Source of the DNA: Chryseobacterium sp. POL2
GTDB taxonomy: Bacteria; Bacteroidota; Bacteroidia; Flavobacteriales; Weeksellaceae
Length of the DNA stretch: 64,000 bases
Assembly (NCBI RefSeq): GCF_011058315.1
Contig: NZ_CP049298.1
Span: 2,418,001 to 2,482,000 of the forward strand
Reading direction: 5' to 3'
Both the position numbers and the translations under genes were made by a program. Each line of letters opens with the position of its first letter. Positions within the stretch are counted from its first letter, which is position 1. Below, in pieces: positions 28,730 to 38,374 of this stretch. A model generated the notes under the pieces. The model saw nothing but the letters and a program-made list of their open reading frames with translations, did no database searches and was not told the DNA's origin.

Positions 28730-29692
28730 TTAGTAAATAGGTTTTAGAAGTTCTTGTAATTGTTTGTATTCCATTAAAAAAGCGTCGTGGCCATGGCTGG
28801 ATACGATCTCGTCGTAGAAAATATCCTTTTTGTCCTGTTTAATTTTTTCGAAACATTTTTTAATTTCAGATACTGGAAAAAATAGATCCGTATTAATAGC
28901 GATGAGGTTGATATTGGCTTTAATTTTTCTTAAATATTTTTCATCCGTATCTATGGTCATCAACAGTTGGTTCATGAGCTTGTAGGCTTTCAAACTAAAT
29001 CTTTCGTTGAGTTTTTTGCCGTGATAGATAAGCCAATCTTCTGATTCGCGCATGGATTTTTCTGGAAGTATTTTGTTATTAAATCTTTCATTAAGAGATT
29101 CTGGCGTTCTGTAACATAACATGGCGTGTACGCGGGCTTTTTCTAAAGGCTTCTCTGCGGAATCTAAAAGGTACTTTTGTACCAAGCATTGTGAATAAAG
29201 CCAATCGTGGGTTTTGTAATCTGAGGCAATTGGGATGAAGTTTTCGGCAAGATTTGGTTGTAATGCTAACATTTCCCAAGCAATAGAACCTCCTAGAGAA
29301 CCTCCAATAATACTATGGAGTCGCTGGATTTTTAAATGTTTTAATCCAAGTAAAAATAGATTTGCAATATCTTTACTCGTAAAGCTTTCATAATCCTCGA
29401 TAAAAAAATCGTTGTAACCATTGCCAGGAATATTAAAGCTAAGAATACTGTATTTTTTAGTTGAAATAATCTGTTGCGCTCCGATGATATTTTTCCACCA
29501 ACCTTTGCTTCCAGAAACGGTTGAGTTTCCAGTTAGGGCATGATTTACTAATACAATTGGCGCAGTGCCGAGAGTTTTGCCAAAGACTTCGTAGCTAAGA
29601 GGAATTTCAAAGTGTTTTCCTGAAAGTGTTTTGTAATTGATGTGGATTGTTAATAATTCTTTTTTCAATGTTGATGATGTTTTTAAATACAT
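28730..29692 (-). CDS. metX: homoserine O-acetyltransferase (alpha/beta hydrolase fold)
   Basis: 320 residues, slightly short for the family. The catalytic serine lies in IIGGSLGGSIAWEM, the oxyanion region in LVNHALTGNS, the aspartate in AINTDLFFPVSE and the histidine in VSSHGHDAFLMEY. It acetylates homoserine at the first committed step of methionine synthesis and opens the operon, directly after the SAM-I riboswitch. The ATG at 29692 is 41 bases from the aptamer. Confidence 0.93.
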   Translation of the reverse strand: MYLKTSSTLKKELLTIHINYKTLSGKHFEIPLSYEVFGKTLGTAPIVLVNHALTGNSTVSGSKGWWKNIIGAQQIISTKKYSILSFNIPGNGYNDFFIEDYESFTSKDIANLFLLGLKHLKIQRLHSIIGGSLGGSIAWEMLALQPNLAENFIPIASDYKTHDWLYSQCLVQKYLLDSAEKPLEKARVHAMLCYRTPESLNERFNNKILPEKSMRESEDWLIYHGKKLNERFSLKAYKLMNQLLMTIDTDEKYLRKIKANINLIAINTDLFFPVSEIKKCFEKIKQDKKDIFYDEIVSSHGHDAFLMEYKQLQELLKPIY

Positions 29693-29733
29693 TGAAAATG
29701 CCGTTGAGAATGGCTGAAAAAAGAACTTCAGTT

Positions 29734-29836
29734 GTTATCTGTCCAAAATATTTTGGTAGAACGTAGCACCTTCTTCGCTTTCGCAAAGGGTTGCCAAGGT
29801 TTCGTAGGGTCTAGTCCCTCAACCTTTCTGGATAAC
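29734..29836 (-). promoter_or_regulatory. SAM-I riboswitch of the metX operon
   Basis: On the minus strand P1 is formed by GTTATC and GATAAC-type strands at the two ends (29831-29836 and 29734-29739). Between them are CCAGAAAGGTTGAGGGACT, ACCTTGGCAACCC, AAGGTGCTA and a final hairpin, the SAM-I core. Only 41 bases separate it from metX, and I find no strong terminator there. The leader has just a weak stem (CTGAA with TTCAG) and a six-T run. Control may therefore be at translation or use P1 itself. Confidence 0.93.
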
Positions 29837-29864
29837 ATTTTCAATATGTGAATGAACGCTTGTG

Positions 29865-29894
29865 CAAATGTAGCAACTTAATTTTAATTTCCAA
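29865..29894 (-). promoter_or_regulatory. promoter of the metX operon
   Basis: On the minus strand TTG (29892-29894) is followed after 19 bases by TACATTTG (29865-29872). Both boxes and spacing match the flavobacterial consensus, and the riboswitch begins 28 bases downstream, exactly as at metY. Confidence 0.75.
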
Positions 29895-30048
29895 TAAAAA
29901 AATCTAAAAATAACAATATTTTAGAAAATTTTATGGGTAAAGTGTTTTTGTTTTAAGTTTTTATTTAAAATATTCTAATTTCTGATTTTGCTGAGTAGGG
30001 GTTTTTTAATCTTTTTTAAACATATTTATTGTGATAAAATTTAATGTT

Positions 30049-30075
30049 TTGAGAACGCCGAATTTTGTAATTTTG
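30049..30075 (+). promoter_or_regulatory. candidate promoter of the GH63 pseudogene
   Basis: TTG at 30049-30051 and TAATTTTG at 30068-30075 are separated by 16 bases, one short of the usual range. The rest of the 435-base gap 29693-30127 holds the metX riboswitch and promoter on the other strand; 29895-30048 shows nothing else. Confidence 0.4.
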
Positions 30076-30127
30076 TTAGTGAGACTTTATCATTTTAAAT
30101 AAAATATTTTGATAAGAATAATAGCAA

Positions 30128-32724
30128 ATGGTAGAATTTGAAAGAATAAATAATCCGAATTGGAAAAAATGGGGCCCTTATGTTAGTCACCGCCAATGGG
30201 GAAATGTTCGGGAGGATTATAGTAATAATGGTGATGCGTGGGGATTTACAAACCACAATAATGCCGAAAGTTGGACGTACCGTTGGGCGGAAGAAGGCAT
30301 TGCCGGAATTTCTGATGACAGGCAGTTGATATGTTTTGCCTAGTCTTTTTGGAACAAAAAAGATGCAATTATCAAAGAGCGTTTCTTTGGGTTGAGCAAT
30401 TACCAAGGCAACCACGGTGAAGATATTAAAGAGATTTTTTATAATCTCGATAATACACCATCGCACAGCTATATGAAAATGCTTTACAAATATCCTATAA
30501 ATGCTTTTCCATACGAGGATTTAATTAATACCAATGCACACCGAACCAATAAGGAAAGAGAATACGAAATTATCGATACAGGTATTTTTGATAATGATGA
30601 ATATTTTGACATTTTTATAGAATATGCTAAAGTTGGAGAAGATGATTTTTTGGTGAGAATTGATGTTCATAATCGTAGTGATAATGATGCGCCTTTGGTT
30701 GTTTTGCCAACACTTTGGTATCGTAATAATTGGCGATGGGGTTATAACGATTACAAAGCTCAATTAAAATTTTCTAAACAAGGCGAAATTGATATTCATC
30801 ATGATAGTATCCCGCTGAAGAAGCTTTATTCCAGAAATAAAAATGTAGAAGCGCTGTTTTGTGAAAACGAAACCAATAGGCCGAAACTCTTCGGGGAAAC
30901 ACACGACGATGGTTTTTATAAAGATGGGATTAATGATTATATCCTCCGTGGCGGAACTTCTGTAAATCCTGAGAAATTAGGAACCAAAGCGGCTTTTCGT
31001 TGCGAAGAACTTATACCAGCAAAAGCCAACAAAATTTTTGAATTTCGTTTGTCGCCACATATTCTAGAAGATGCCTTTTGGGATTTCGAAGAACATTTCA
31101 ATCGCCGTATTCAGGAGGCCAATGATTTTTATGCCCATATTCAACAAGATATAAAAAGTGAAGATGAAAAAAATGTCCAGCGACAAGCTTTCGCGGGACT
31201 ACTTTGGAACAAACAATTTTACCATTATAATGTCGGGAAATGGCTGACAGGCGATCCAGATAATCCTGTTGAGCGTTTAGGCTATATTAGAAATCATGAT
31301 TGGCAACATCTGCACAACAAAGATATTATCTCGATGCCCGACAAATGGGAGTATCCTTGGTATGCGACGTGGATTTGGCATTTCATTGCGTAAGTTTTAG
31401 TTTGATAGATTCTCTTTTTGCAAAAAATCAACTTTTGTTGCTGACCAAAGAATGGTATATGCATCCTAATGGACAACAACCAGCCTACGAGTGGAATTTC
31501 AGTGATGTCAATCCGCCTGTACATGCATGGGCAACGTTTCGTGTTTTTAAGATTGATGAAAAACATAATGGAAAACTTGATTTATTCTTCTTAGAAAGTG
31601 TATTTCAGAAACTGTTATTAAATTTCACTTGGTGGGTTAATCGTAAAGATTTGAATGGAAATAATATTTTCGGTGGTGGATTTCTTGGCTTGGATAACAT
31701 CGGCGCATTTGATAGAAATATGAAACTCACCGAAGGTGAATATCTTGAGCAGGCGGATGGCACGAGTTGGATGGCGATGTATGCGCTTAATATGATGCGT
31801 ATTGCGATGGAACTGGCGACATACAATCCAGTTTATGAAGATATGGCGATTAAGTTTTTCGAACATTATTTGTACATCGCGGAAGCTATGGAAAATATAG
31901 GAAACGAAACCAATGGACTTTGGAATAAAGACGATGGGTTTTTTTATGATCTTTTACAATTGCCAGATGGATCCAGCGTTAATTTAAAACTTCGAAGTAT
32001 TGTTGGTTTAATTCCGATGTTTGCTGTTGAGGTTATTGAGGATAGTTTGCTAGAAAAACTTCCTAATTTTAGGAAAAGGATGGATTGGGTGTTACACAAC
32101 AAAAAAGATTTAACGCAATTGGTGTCCAAATGGTATGTTGAGGGCGAAGGTAACAAACATTTGATGAGTATCATGCGGAAAACGCGTCTTAAAAAAGTCT
32201 TGGACAGAATGTTGGACGAAAAAGAATTTCTGAGTGATTATGGAATTCGCGCCCTGTCAAAAGTTTATGAAGAATATCCTTTCAAATTCAGTATTGCAGG
32301 GTATCATTACGAAGTGGGTTATCTTCCCGCAGAAAGCGACAGTCGGATGTTTGGCGGAAATTCGAATTGGCGAGGTCCAATATGGTTTCCGATAAATTTT
32401 TTAATTGTCGAAAGTCTGCAACGCTTTCATTTTTTCTATGGTGATAATCTGAAGGTAGAATTTCCGAAAGCTTCTGAAAATGTCGTTAATCTTAACGAGG
32501 TTTCTAAAGGACTTTCACAACGATTGTGCAATATTTTTCTGAAAGACAAGCATGGAAATCGCGCGTTCAACGGTGGCGATTCAAAATTCAATCAAGACCC
32601 GTATTTCAAAGATTACATCATGTTTTACGAATATTTCCATGGTGACAATGGTCGGGGTGTTGACGCGTCGCATCAATGTGGCTGGACGGCTACGGTTGCC
32701 AAATTATTGAAACCGAGATTTTGA
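30128..32724 (+). pseudogene. GH63/MGH1-like glucosidase, disrupted by a nonsense codon and a frameshift
   Basis: Homology runs across three open stretches that together would encode about 866 residues, near the length of bacterial GH63-like glucosidases. Landmarks: WKKWGPYVSHRQWGNVREDY at the start; LSNYQGNHGEDIKE; RNHDWQHLHNKDIISMPDKW; LEQADGTSWMAMYALNM; GNSNWRGPIWFPINFLI; ASHQCGWTATVAKLL at the end. Lesion one: TAG at 30341-30343, where CFA-L-SFWN is expected (TTG to TAG). Lesion two: one G missing near 31371, so the frame YATW-DLAFHC continues in the next frame. The product would be nonfunctional unless these are sequencing errors. Confidence 0.85.
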
Positions 32725-32873
32725 TCTTTTTTAATGATTAAAGGAGTATGGATTTTTAATATTTAAAATTGGATCTAAAACATCGGAAATCTTGATTGTT
32801 ATTAGTATTTTTGAGAAGGATTAAACCCTATTTTTTTACAATATTTATTAAATTAAATTTTAAAATTCTAAGA

Positions 32874-33698
32874 ATGAAAAGTTTTGCAGCCACAGACATT
32901 TCGACTTACGAAATGCAGGATATTATGAAATATGCGATTGCGCCGCGTCCTATTGCGTTAGCTTCCACCATCGACTCAGAAGGAAATTGCAATTTGTCGC
33001 CGTTCAGTTTCTTTAACATGTTCAGTGCAAAACCGCCGATACTGATTTTTTCGCCATTGCGACAAGGAAAAGACGATCCTAATAAAGACTCTTTACGGAA
33101 TATTTTGGAAGTTCCCGAAGTTGTGATTGGGTTGGTTAATTTTGATATTGTTCAACAAATTTCGTTAGCGTCGGCGCCTTTCGGTCGCGAGGTTAATGAG
33201 TTTGAAAAAGTGGATTTAACAACTTTGGACGCTGACCTTGTAAAACCAAAACTTATCGCAGAATGTCCAGTTAATTTTGAATGTAAAGTTCTTGAAGTGA
33301 AAGCGCTTGGTGAAAATGCTGGCGCTGGCAATCTTATTATTTGTGAAGTGCTAAAAGTTCATGTTAAAGATGATTGTTTTGGGGAGGATGGAAAAATTGA
33401 TCAGGCTAAACTAGATTTGGTGGCGCGGCTGGGTGGCGATTGGTATTCGCGAAATAATGATCAAAATCTATTTAAAGTGCCACGACCAAATAATCAAAAT
33501 ATTGGTATTAATAATCTTCCTTTTGAATTGAGAAGTAGTAAAGTTTTTACTGGAAACGATCTAGGAATGTTGGCAAATATCGATGCGCTTCCTGAAGCTC
33601 TGTTTTCTTCCGATGTTGACCATCATAAAAAAGCGCAAAACTTCCTGCTTCAGAACAGAATTGAAGAAGCATGGGAAGTTTTAATTTTAAAATCTTGA
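32874..33698 (+). CDS. flavin reductase family protein (FMN-binding split barrel)
   Basis: About 274 residues from the ATG at 32874; an in-frame extension upstream is AT-rich and unlike the family. The split-barrel flavin site shows in IAPRPIALASTIDSEGNCNLSPFSFFNMFSAKPP-type sequence and the segment NRSSK-like FELRSSKVFTGNDLGML. Proteins of this DIM6/NTAB group bind FMN and reduce flavin or act on small acids. It ends 3 bases from the convergent IclR gene. Its position beside the aromatic cluster is suggestive only. TATTTTTG at 32806-32813 is a possible -7 element. Confidence 0.8.
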   Translation: MKSFAATDISTYEMQDIMKYAIAPRPIALASTIDSEGNCNLSPFSFFNMFSAKPPILIFSPLRQGKDDPNKDSLRNILEVPEVVIGLVNFDIVQQISLASAPFGREVNEFEKVDLTTLDADLVKPKLIAECPVNFECKVLEVKALGENAGAGNLIICEVLKVHVKDDCFGEDGKIDQAKLDLVARLGGDWYSRNNDQNLFKVPRPNNQNIGINNLPFELRSSKVFTGNDLGMLANIDALPEALFSSDVDHHKKAQNFLLQNRIEEAWEVLILKS

Positions 33699-33701
33699 TA
33701 A

Positions 33702-34490
33702 TTATTCCGGGAGTTGATAGCCTCTTTTTTGAGAGATTTCAAGGCCAGCTTGTTTTAGCATTTTTGCGGCGCTTCCGTTGATGCGGTCGTCGAGTCCACC
33801 GATTTTTCCCATAATGGTTAAACCGGCAATCATGGTGTTGGAAAAGTCAAAAATAGGAACCGAAATTGCCGTGAGATCCGATAAGATTTCTGCGCGACCT
33901 TGGCTGATACCGTCTTGTTTAACGGTCTCAAGCATTTCTTTCACTTTGTTAAGATTGTTTTCCAGGTCAAGTTCTCCTTTGTTGCTCTTGATTTCTTCGA
34001 TAATCATCGGCATCATTGAGCTATGGGGAAGATGTGCCGCAAAGTTTTTACCAACTGCTGAGGTGAGAATAGGTAATACACTTCCGATTCTTAAATCAAA
34101 TAAAGTTTCGCTATATGTGCCGTCCAATCTATAGATAATGGTTGGGCCGCGGTTACCCCAAACGCCTAAAAATATGGTGTGTCCCAAGTCGTTTGCGAGT
34201 TGACGCATATGGGGTTTGCAAAGTTCTGCAAGATCGGATTGGTCGAGATAGGCAAGTCCGAGTTTCAAACAAGAAGTGCCCAAGCTGTAAAAGCCAGTAT
34301 CGGGATTTTGTTGTACAATTTCTTCTTCCTGAAAACTGACAAGATAAGAGTGGATTTTGCTCGGGGAAAGTCCAATTTGCTCTGAAATTTCTTTTAACGG
34401 TAACGGATATTGAGATTGCATTAATGCTTTTAATATAGAAAAGCCAACATTAATTGATTGTATGCCTCTTTTCTTTTTGCCTTCCTCCAT
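33702..34490 (-). CDS. IclR family transcriptional regulator
   Basis: 262 residues. The N-terminal winged helix covers about residues 10-75 (SINVGFSILKALMQ; LKEISEQIGLSPSKIHSYLVS as the recognition helix). The effector domain follows (DLGHTIFLGVWGNRGPTIIYRLDG; GSVLPILTSAVGKNFAA; EILSDLTAISVPIFDF). IclR proteins next to aromatic catabolic genes usually respond to a pathway aromatic acid. It is the best candidate regulator of the divergent cluster 34586-51114. Confidence 0.9.
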   Translation of the reverse strand: MEEGKKKRGIQSINVGFSILKALMQSQYPLPLKEISEQIGLSPSKIHSYLVSFQEEEIVQQNPDTGFYSLGTSCLKLGLAYLDQSDLAELCKPHMRQLANDLGHTIFLGVWGNRGPTIIYRLDGTYSETLFDLRIGSVLPILTSAVGKNFAAHLPHSSMMPMIIEEIKSNKGELDLENNLNKVKEMLETVKQDGISQGRAEILSDLTAISVPIFDFSNTMIAGLTIMGKIGGLDDRINGSAAKMLKQAGLEISQKRGYQLPE

Positions 34491-34508
34491 GTGATTCTAA
34501 ACTTTTTA

Positions 34509-34516
34509 CAAAATTA
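34509..34516 (-). promoter_or_regulatory. candidate -7 element of the IclR gene
   Basis: Reads TAATTTTG on the minus strand, 18 bases before the IclR ATG. No spaced TTG box was seen. Confidence 0.4.
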
Positions 34517-34552
34517 ATAATTTTAATGCCAGTTTTATTATAATTAAATAAT

Positions 34553-34579
34553 AAGGCTCTACATTTTCCGTAAAGCCTT
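34553..34579 (-). terminator. hairpin after the maleate isomerase gene
   Basis: aaggctctac (34553-34562) pairs with gtaaagcctt (34570-34579) with one wobble pair around a 7-base loop. It lies 6 bases after the stop of the maleate isomerase gene. The T tract on the minus side is weak (TTATTATTTAATT). Confidence 0.55.
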
Positions 34580-34585
34580 TTGTTT

Positions 34586-35344
34586 TTAGTATTTTCCTGA
34601 AAGTAAAGCTCCTGCATTAGGAACTTTTGCTTCGAGTCCTAGTTCTTTTAACATTCTATAGGTTGTAGAGATTGCGGCGGTAATAACTGGTAAGCCAGAT
34701 TCGTCTTCTACAAATTGTACCGATGGTAAAGATGGCATCTGGACACAAGCTGAAAGTACGATTGCCTCTACACCGTCGAGATTTAGTTTTTTATAAATTT
34801 CTTTTAAATTCTCCGGATCCAAAGCTGCAACTTCCAGATTGTCGGAAACCTCTAGTGCGATCCAATCTTTTACAGTAAAACCTTGATCTTCTATATAATC
34901 AACAACCATTTGTGTCAAAGGCTTCATGTAGGGTGCAACAACGGCAATGTTTTTTACGCCCAATGTTGTAAGGCCTTCTATCAATGCGCCGGCGCTCGTT
35001 ACGATAGGTGTGGGATAATCGTTTTCTACTGTTTTTTTATAAAGGCGCTCTTGAGAAACGCAATGATAGCCTTTTCCCATAGACATGATCGCTACCAAGC
35101 AGGCATAACCCATAACATCTACGTGAGCATCAGAAAGTTCTAAAGCGCATAAGTCTGAATTAGCGTCCATTTTTGCAAGTTCTTCTTTGGTAACATGTTT
35201 CATTCGCATTCTTGCAGAGTGAAATGTAAAACGTTCAGGAAAAATGCTTTCGCGAAGTCTAAACATTGCAGGGATTTCCGTTTCCATCGTTACGTTCGAG
35301 CTTGGCACGATTTGTCCAATACGGTAATTTAATTTCTTTGCCAT
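34586..35344 (-). CDS. maleate isomerase (maleate cis-trans isomerase, Asp/Glu racemase superfamily)
   Basis: 252 residues. The two catalytic cysteines of the racemase-like fold are present: Cys82 in VMGYACLVAIM and Cys200 in IVLSACVQMPSLP. The N-terminus RIGQIVPSSNVTMETEIP matches NicE-type maleate isomerases, which turn maleate into fumarate. Arylmalonate decarboxylase relatives have different cysteine patterns. As the last enzyme gene of the minus-strand block it would deliver ring-cleavage carbon to the TCA cycle. It lies 3 bases after the fumarylacetoacetate-hydrolase-family gene. Confidence 0.88.
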   Translation of the reverse strand: MAKKLNYRIGQIVPSSNVTMETEIPAMFRLRESIFPERFTFHSARMRMKHVTKEELAKMDANSDLCALELSDAHVDVMGYACLVAIMSMGKGYHCVSQERLYKKTVENDYPTPIVTSAGALIEGLTTLGVKNIAVVAPYMKPLTQMVVDYIEDQGFTVKDWIALEVSDNLEVAALDPENLKEIYKKLNLDGVEAIVLSACVQMPSLPSVQFVEDESGLPVITAAISTTYRMLKELGLEAKVPNAGALLSGKY

Positions 35345-35347
35345 GGT

Positions 35348-36259
35348 TTAAGCTTTAACAATGTAATTTTTTAAAGTTCCTAATTTGTCAATTGTGATTT
35401 CTACAACGTCGCCTGGCCACATGAATTCTTGAGGCTCGCGACCTGCGCCAACACCTGCGGGAGTTCCTGTTGCGATGATATCGCCGGGTTCAAGGCTTAT
35501 AGACTCGCTGATGTCTTCGATGATGTCGTTAACATTGAACAACATGAATTTTGTATTCCCGTTTTGTTTTTCAACGCCATTTACTTTCGTTGTAATTTGT
35601 AAATCGTGAGGATTGCTTAGTTCGTCAGCTGTGATTACATAAGGACCCATTGGTGCGTAGGTGTCTTGACCTTTCGAAACAATCCATTGTCCAGAACGGC
35701 GACAATCTCTTGCGCTAATGTCGTTGATAATAGTATATCCAAATACGTAATCTAGAGCTTTTTCTTTTGAAACTTGTGTTGCTTTTTTGCCCATGATAAC
35801 GGCCAATTCGCCTTCCCAGTCCATTTGTTTGGTAACATTTTCATTGTGCTTGATAGCATCACCTGGGCCGATAACTGTTGTCGGAGGTTTTGAGAAGATA
35901 ACACATTTCTGTGGTAGATCTTTTGAGGTGTCGAGTGTTCTTGCGGATTCTGCTACGTGCTCTGTGTAATTAAGTCCAATTCCGAAAATGTTCTTGCGTG
36001 GTTTCGGTATTGGGGCGGTAATAATTGCGTTGGATAAAGGGATGCTTGTTGCCACCAAGCTTCTAGCCTCGATATTTTTTAAAGTTTCTGCTACTGCTTT
36101 TACTGCTGCTGGTCCAAGATCAATAAATTCCAGCATTGTTGACGGTAGGTCGAGATCGTTTTCGATGCCCCAAGATTCCATGTCAATAATGAGATCTTCG
36201 TGTACAATTCCTAATCTGATTTCTGATTCGATATCGCTTCTAAAACTTACTAACTTCAT
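35348..36259 (-). CDS. fumarylacetoacetate hydrolase family protein (acylpyruvase / maleylpyruvate hydrolase candidate)
   Basis: 303 residues. The metal-binding core is visible: NIFGIGLNYTEHVAES, the acidic ligands in DWEGELAVIMGKKA and DYVFGYTIINDISARD, then SKGQDTYAPMGPYVI and ISLEPGDIIATGTPAGVG. Members hydrolyse C-C bonds of acylpyruvates. Between gentisate dioxygenase and maleate isomerase genes, the obvious job is cleavage of maleylpyruvate (or an amide analogue) to pyruvate plus maleate. Spacing to the dioxygenase gene is 11 bases. Confidence 0.87.
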   Translation of the reverse strand: MKLVSFRSDIESEIRLGIVHEDLIIDMESWGIENDLDLPSTMLEFIDLGPAAVKAVAETLKNIEARSLVATSIPLSNAIITAPIPKPRKNIFGIGLNYTEHVAESARTLDTSKDLPQKCVIFSKPPTTVIGPGDAIKHNENVTKQMDWEGELAVIMGKKATQVSKEKALDYVFGYTIINDISARDCRRSGQWIVSKGQDTYAPMGPYVITADELSNPHDLQITTKVNGVEKQNGNTKFMLFNVNDIIEDISESISLEPGDIIATGTPAGVGAGREPQEFMWPGDVVEITIDKLGTLKNYIVKA

Positions 36260-36270
36260 AATTTTATATT

Positions 36271-37383
36271 TTATTTTAATTGCTGGTGTCCTTCTGGGTG
36301 TGCTTTTTCTTGATAAAAACCTAATTTTTCCACGGTTGGTAAATCATTGAAAGAGAATAAATACAACTCTTCTGTTTCGGATGTGTTAGCGAATTCGTGA
36401 TACAGCCAAGATGGAATGCAGAAAGTGTCTTTTTCTTTAAACTCATATTTAATACCGTCTATGATAACATAACCTTGGCCTTGTGCAACTTGAAATACAA
36501 AAGAACCGGTATGTTTGTGGGCTTTGGTTTTTTGTCCAGGTTTTAGCATTTGCATAGTAGCGCCCATTGTTAGCATAGGATGTCCACCTGTTAGAGGATT
36601 GGCGTATCGCATGATGTAGGCGTCATAAGCTGTGCCTTCGCTAACTTGAGCTAGATTTTGTAAAGCTTTTTGTGTATTTTCCCAAGAATATTTGAATAAT
36701 GGTGAGTAAGGTTTGTCCCATTCTCGGTCTATTGGGATAACGCCAGCACCTGAGTAGCTCATTGGTGAATAATTTTCTGCGACAACCAAATCTTGTCCGC
36801 CAGCTTCTTCTTCCAATACAGCATAATCATTTGCTTCGAAAGCGTTAATCATCGGAATGTCCAAGCCGTCTAGCCAAATGCAGGTTTGTCCATCTTTTTC
36901 TACGCCATGCTCATGCCATGCGCTATTTGGTGTAATCACAAAATCGCGAACGCCTAGTTCTATTTTGTTGCCGTCAACAATAGTGTAGCCTTTTGCGCCT
37001 TCCATGATGAAACGAAGCGCAGATGCTGCGTGGCGGTGCGCGGGTGTGAACTCGCCAGGTTGCGTTATTTGGATGCCGGCATAGAGTAGTCCGACAGCGG
37101 CTTTTTCCTTGATTCTATTCTTATTTTGAAGATAAACAACGCGTCTGCCTGCTTCGCCAGGAGTTACCAAACGTGCCGCTTCCAAGACAAATGGACGTAA
37201 CTTTTCGTAGCTCCAAAACATAGGGGCGGAAATGGTATGTGGTTCCCATGGTTCGATATCGTTGGCGACAGTCCATAACGCGCCTGTGTCCATGTCTTGT
37301 AGTTCTTTATAATATATTTCTAGTTCTTCGGAGCTTTTTACTTTAGCTCTACCATAGATGTCATCGCTGTAGTTAGTTTCCAT
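36271..37383 (-). CDS. gentisate 1,2-dioxygenase
   Basis: 370 residues of two cupins. Iron ligands in the first cupin are His116 and His118 (PAHRHAASALRFI) and His157 (AWHEHG). The second cupin keeps KAHKHTGSFVFQV. Other landmarks are ALWTVANDIEPWEPH and GEAGRRVVYLQNKN. The family opens gentisate between C1 and C2 to maleylpyruvate; some members accept amino-substituted analogues. Its ATG lies 11 bases inside the end of the nitrilase gene, so the two are translationally coupled. Confidence 0.92.
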   Translation of the reverse strand: METNYSDDIYGRAKVKSSEELEIYYKELQDMDTGALWTVANDIEPWEPHTISAPMFWSYEKLRPFVLEAARLVTPGEAGRRVVYLQNKNRIKEKAAVGLLYAGIQITQPGEFTPAHRHAASALRFIMEGAKGYTIVDGNKIELGVRDFVITPNSAWHEHGVEKDGQTCIWLDGLDIPMINAFEANDYAVLEEEAGGQDLVVAENYSPMSYSGAGVIPIDREWDKPYSPLFKYSWENTQKALQNLAQVSEGTAYDAYIMRYANPLTGGHPMLTMGATMQMLKPGQKTKAHKHTGSFVFQVAQGQGYVIIDGIKYEFKEKDTFCIPSWLYHEFANTSETEELYLFSFNDLPTVEKLGFYQEKAHPEGHQQLK

Positions 37384-38374
37384 AAGTTTGATTTTTATTG
37401 TAATCTAATTCTTCAATTGTTTCATAAAACTGAGCAGGAGTTTGGGGTGTGGTATTCACTTTAAAGTCAAAGATATCAAATCTGTTATAGTGACCCAAAA
37501 TGTCGTGCATCTGTTTTGGTTGGATGCAAGCGGATAAGTCTATTTCAGCGTAAGCAATGCCTTCTTTGTCAATTAATGGTTCGCCAATAACTTGCCCGTT
37601 AGGGTCGATGAAGCCTGAAAATGCAGAGTTTTCTCTTTGGAATAATGATCGACATTCTGGATTTTCTTCTTCAAAAAGTTTAATAATATCCTCATTAATT
37701 GTACTGCAAGAGATAATGGTGTAAAGTTTACCCTCGAACGAATGAGCGGCTGCACGAATTTTTATAGCTTCAGCCATATTGTAGTCAACTGGTGCTACAG
37801 GAAGGCTGATGTAGTTGGCGATATGGATCAGTTCTCCTTGAGAAATTAAAGCAAAACGGGCTAAGGTGTTCGTGTTTTCTCCGCACGCCAGAGTTCCTAA
37901 TGGGCCAACGGAAGTGTCATAAACTTTAAGAGAAGAACCGTCGCCACCAGTCCAAGTTAGCTTTTCTGCCCAAGTCGGAACCAGCTTTCTGTGCCTTCCC
38001 AAAAGTTGACCTTCGTTTGAGATAATCAAATTGGTATTATATATAGTACCAGTCTTTCTGTTTTCTTTTTCGTTAATTCCGATAACGACATTGATGTTGT
38101 TGAGTCTTGCGGCATCAAATAATTTTTGTAGCCTCGGATCGTCAATGGCGATAGAGTTTTCATATAATTTTTTAAACCATTTGCTGCCCTTTACCGGATT
38201 CATAATCCAATTCCAATATGGGTAAGCGCAAATGAAAACTTCTGGAAATGCTACTAGTTCGGCGCCATTGCTTGCTGCTTCTGCTATCAAATTGCAGGCT
38301 TTATCAATGGTCGCTTCGATGTCAAAATATACTGCGCTGGTTTGTACGGTTGCAGCCTTGAATTTTCCTAACAT
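37373..38374 (-). CDS. nitrilase / carbon-nitrogen hydrolase family protein
   Basis: 333 residues from the ATG at 38374; an upstream in-frame TTG adds ten atypical residues. The catalytic triad is complete: Glu45 (VAFPEVF), Lys130 (GRHRKLVPTW) and Cys164 (LACGENTN). The TWAEKLTW and CxEN contexts fit nitrilases rather than typical amidases, although CGE replaces the common CWE. The substrate could be an arylacetonitrile such as indole-3-acetonitrile. It could also be an amide released after ring cleavage. First gene of the minus-strand block, with a -7 element TATTTTTG at 38402-38409. Confidence 0.88.
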   Translation of the reverse strand: MLGKFKAATVQTSAVYFDIEATIDKACNLIAEAASNGAELVAFPEVFICAYPYWNWIMNPVKGSKWFKKLYENSIAIDDPRLQKLFDAARLNNINVVIGINEKENRKTGTIYNTNLIISNEGQLLGRHRKLVPTWAEKLTWTGGDGSSLKVYDTSVGPLGTLACGENTNTLARFALISQGELIHIANYISLPVAPVDYNMAEAIKIRAAAHSFEGKLYTIISCSTINEDIIKLFEEENPECRSLFQRENSAFSGFIDPNGQVIGEPLIDKEGIAYAEIDLSACIQPKQMHDILGHYNRFDIFDFKVNTTPQTPAQFYETIEELDYNKNQTYGN

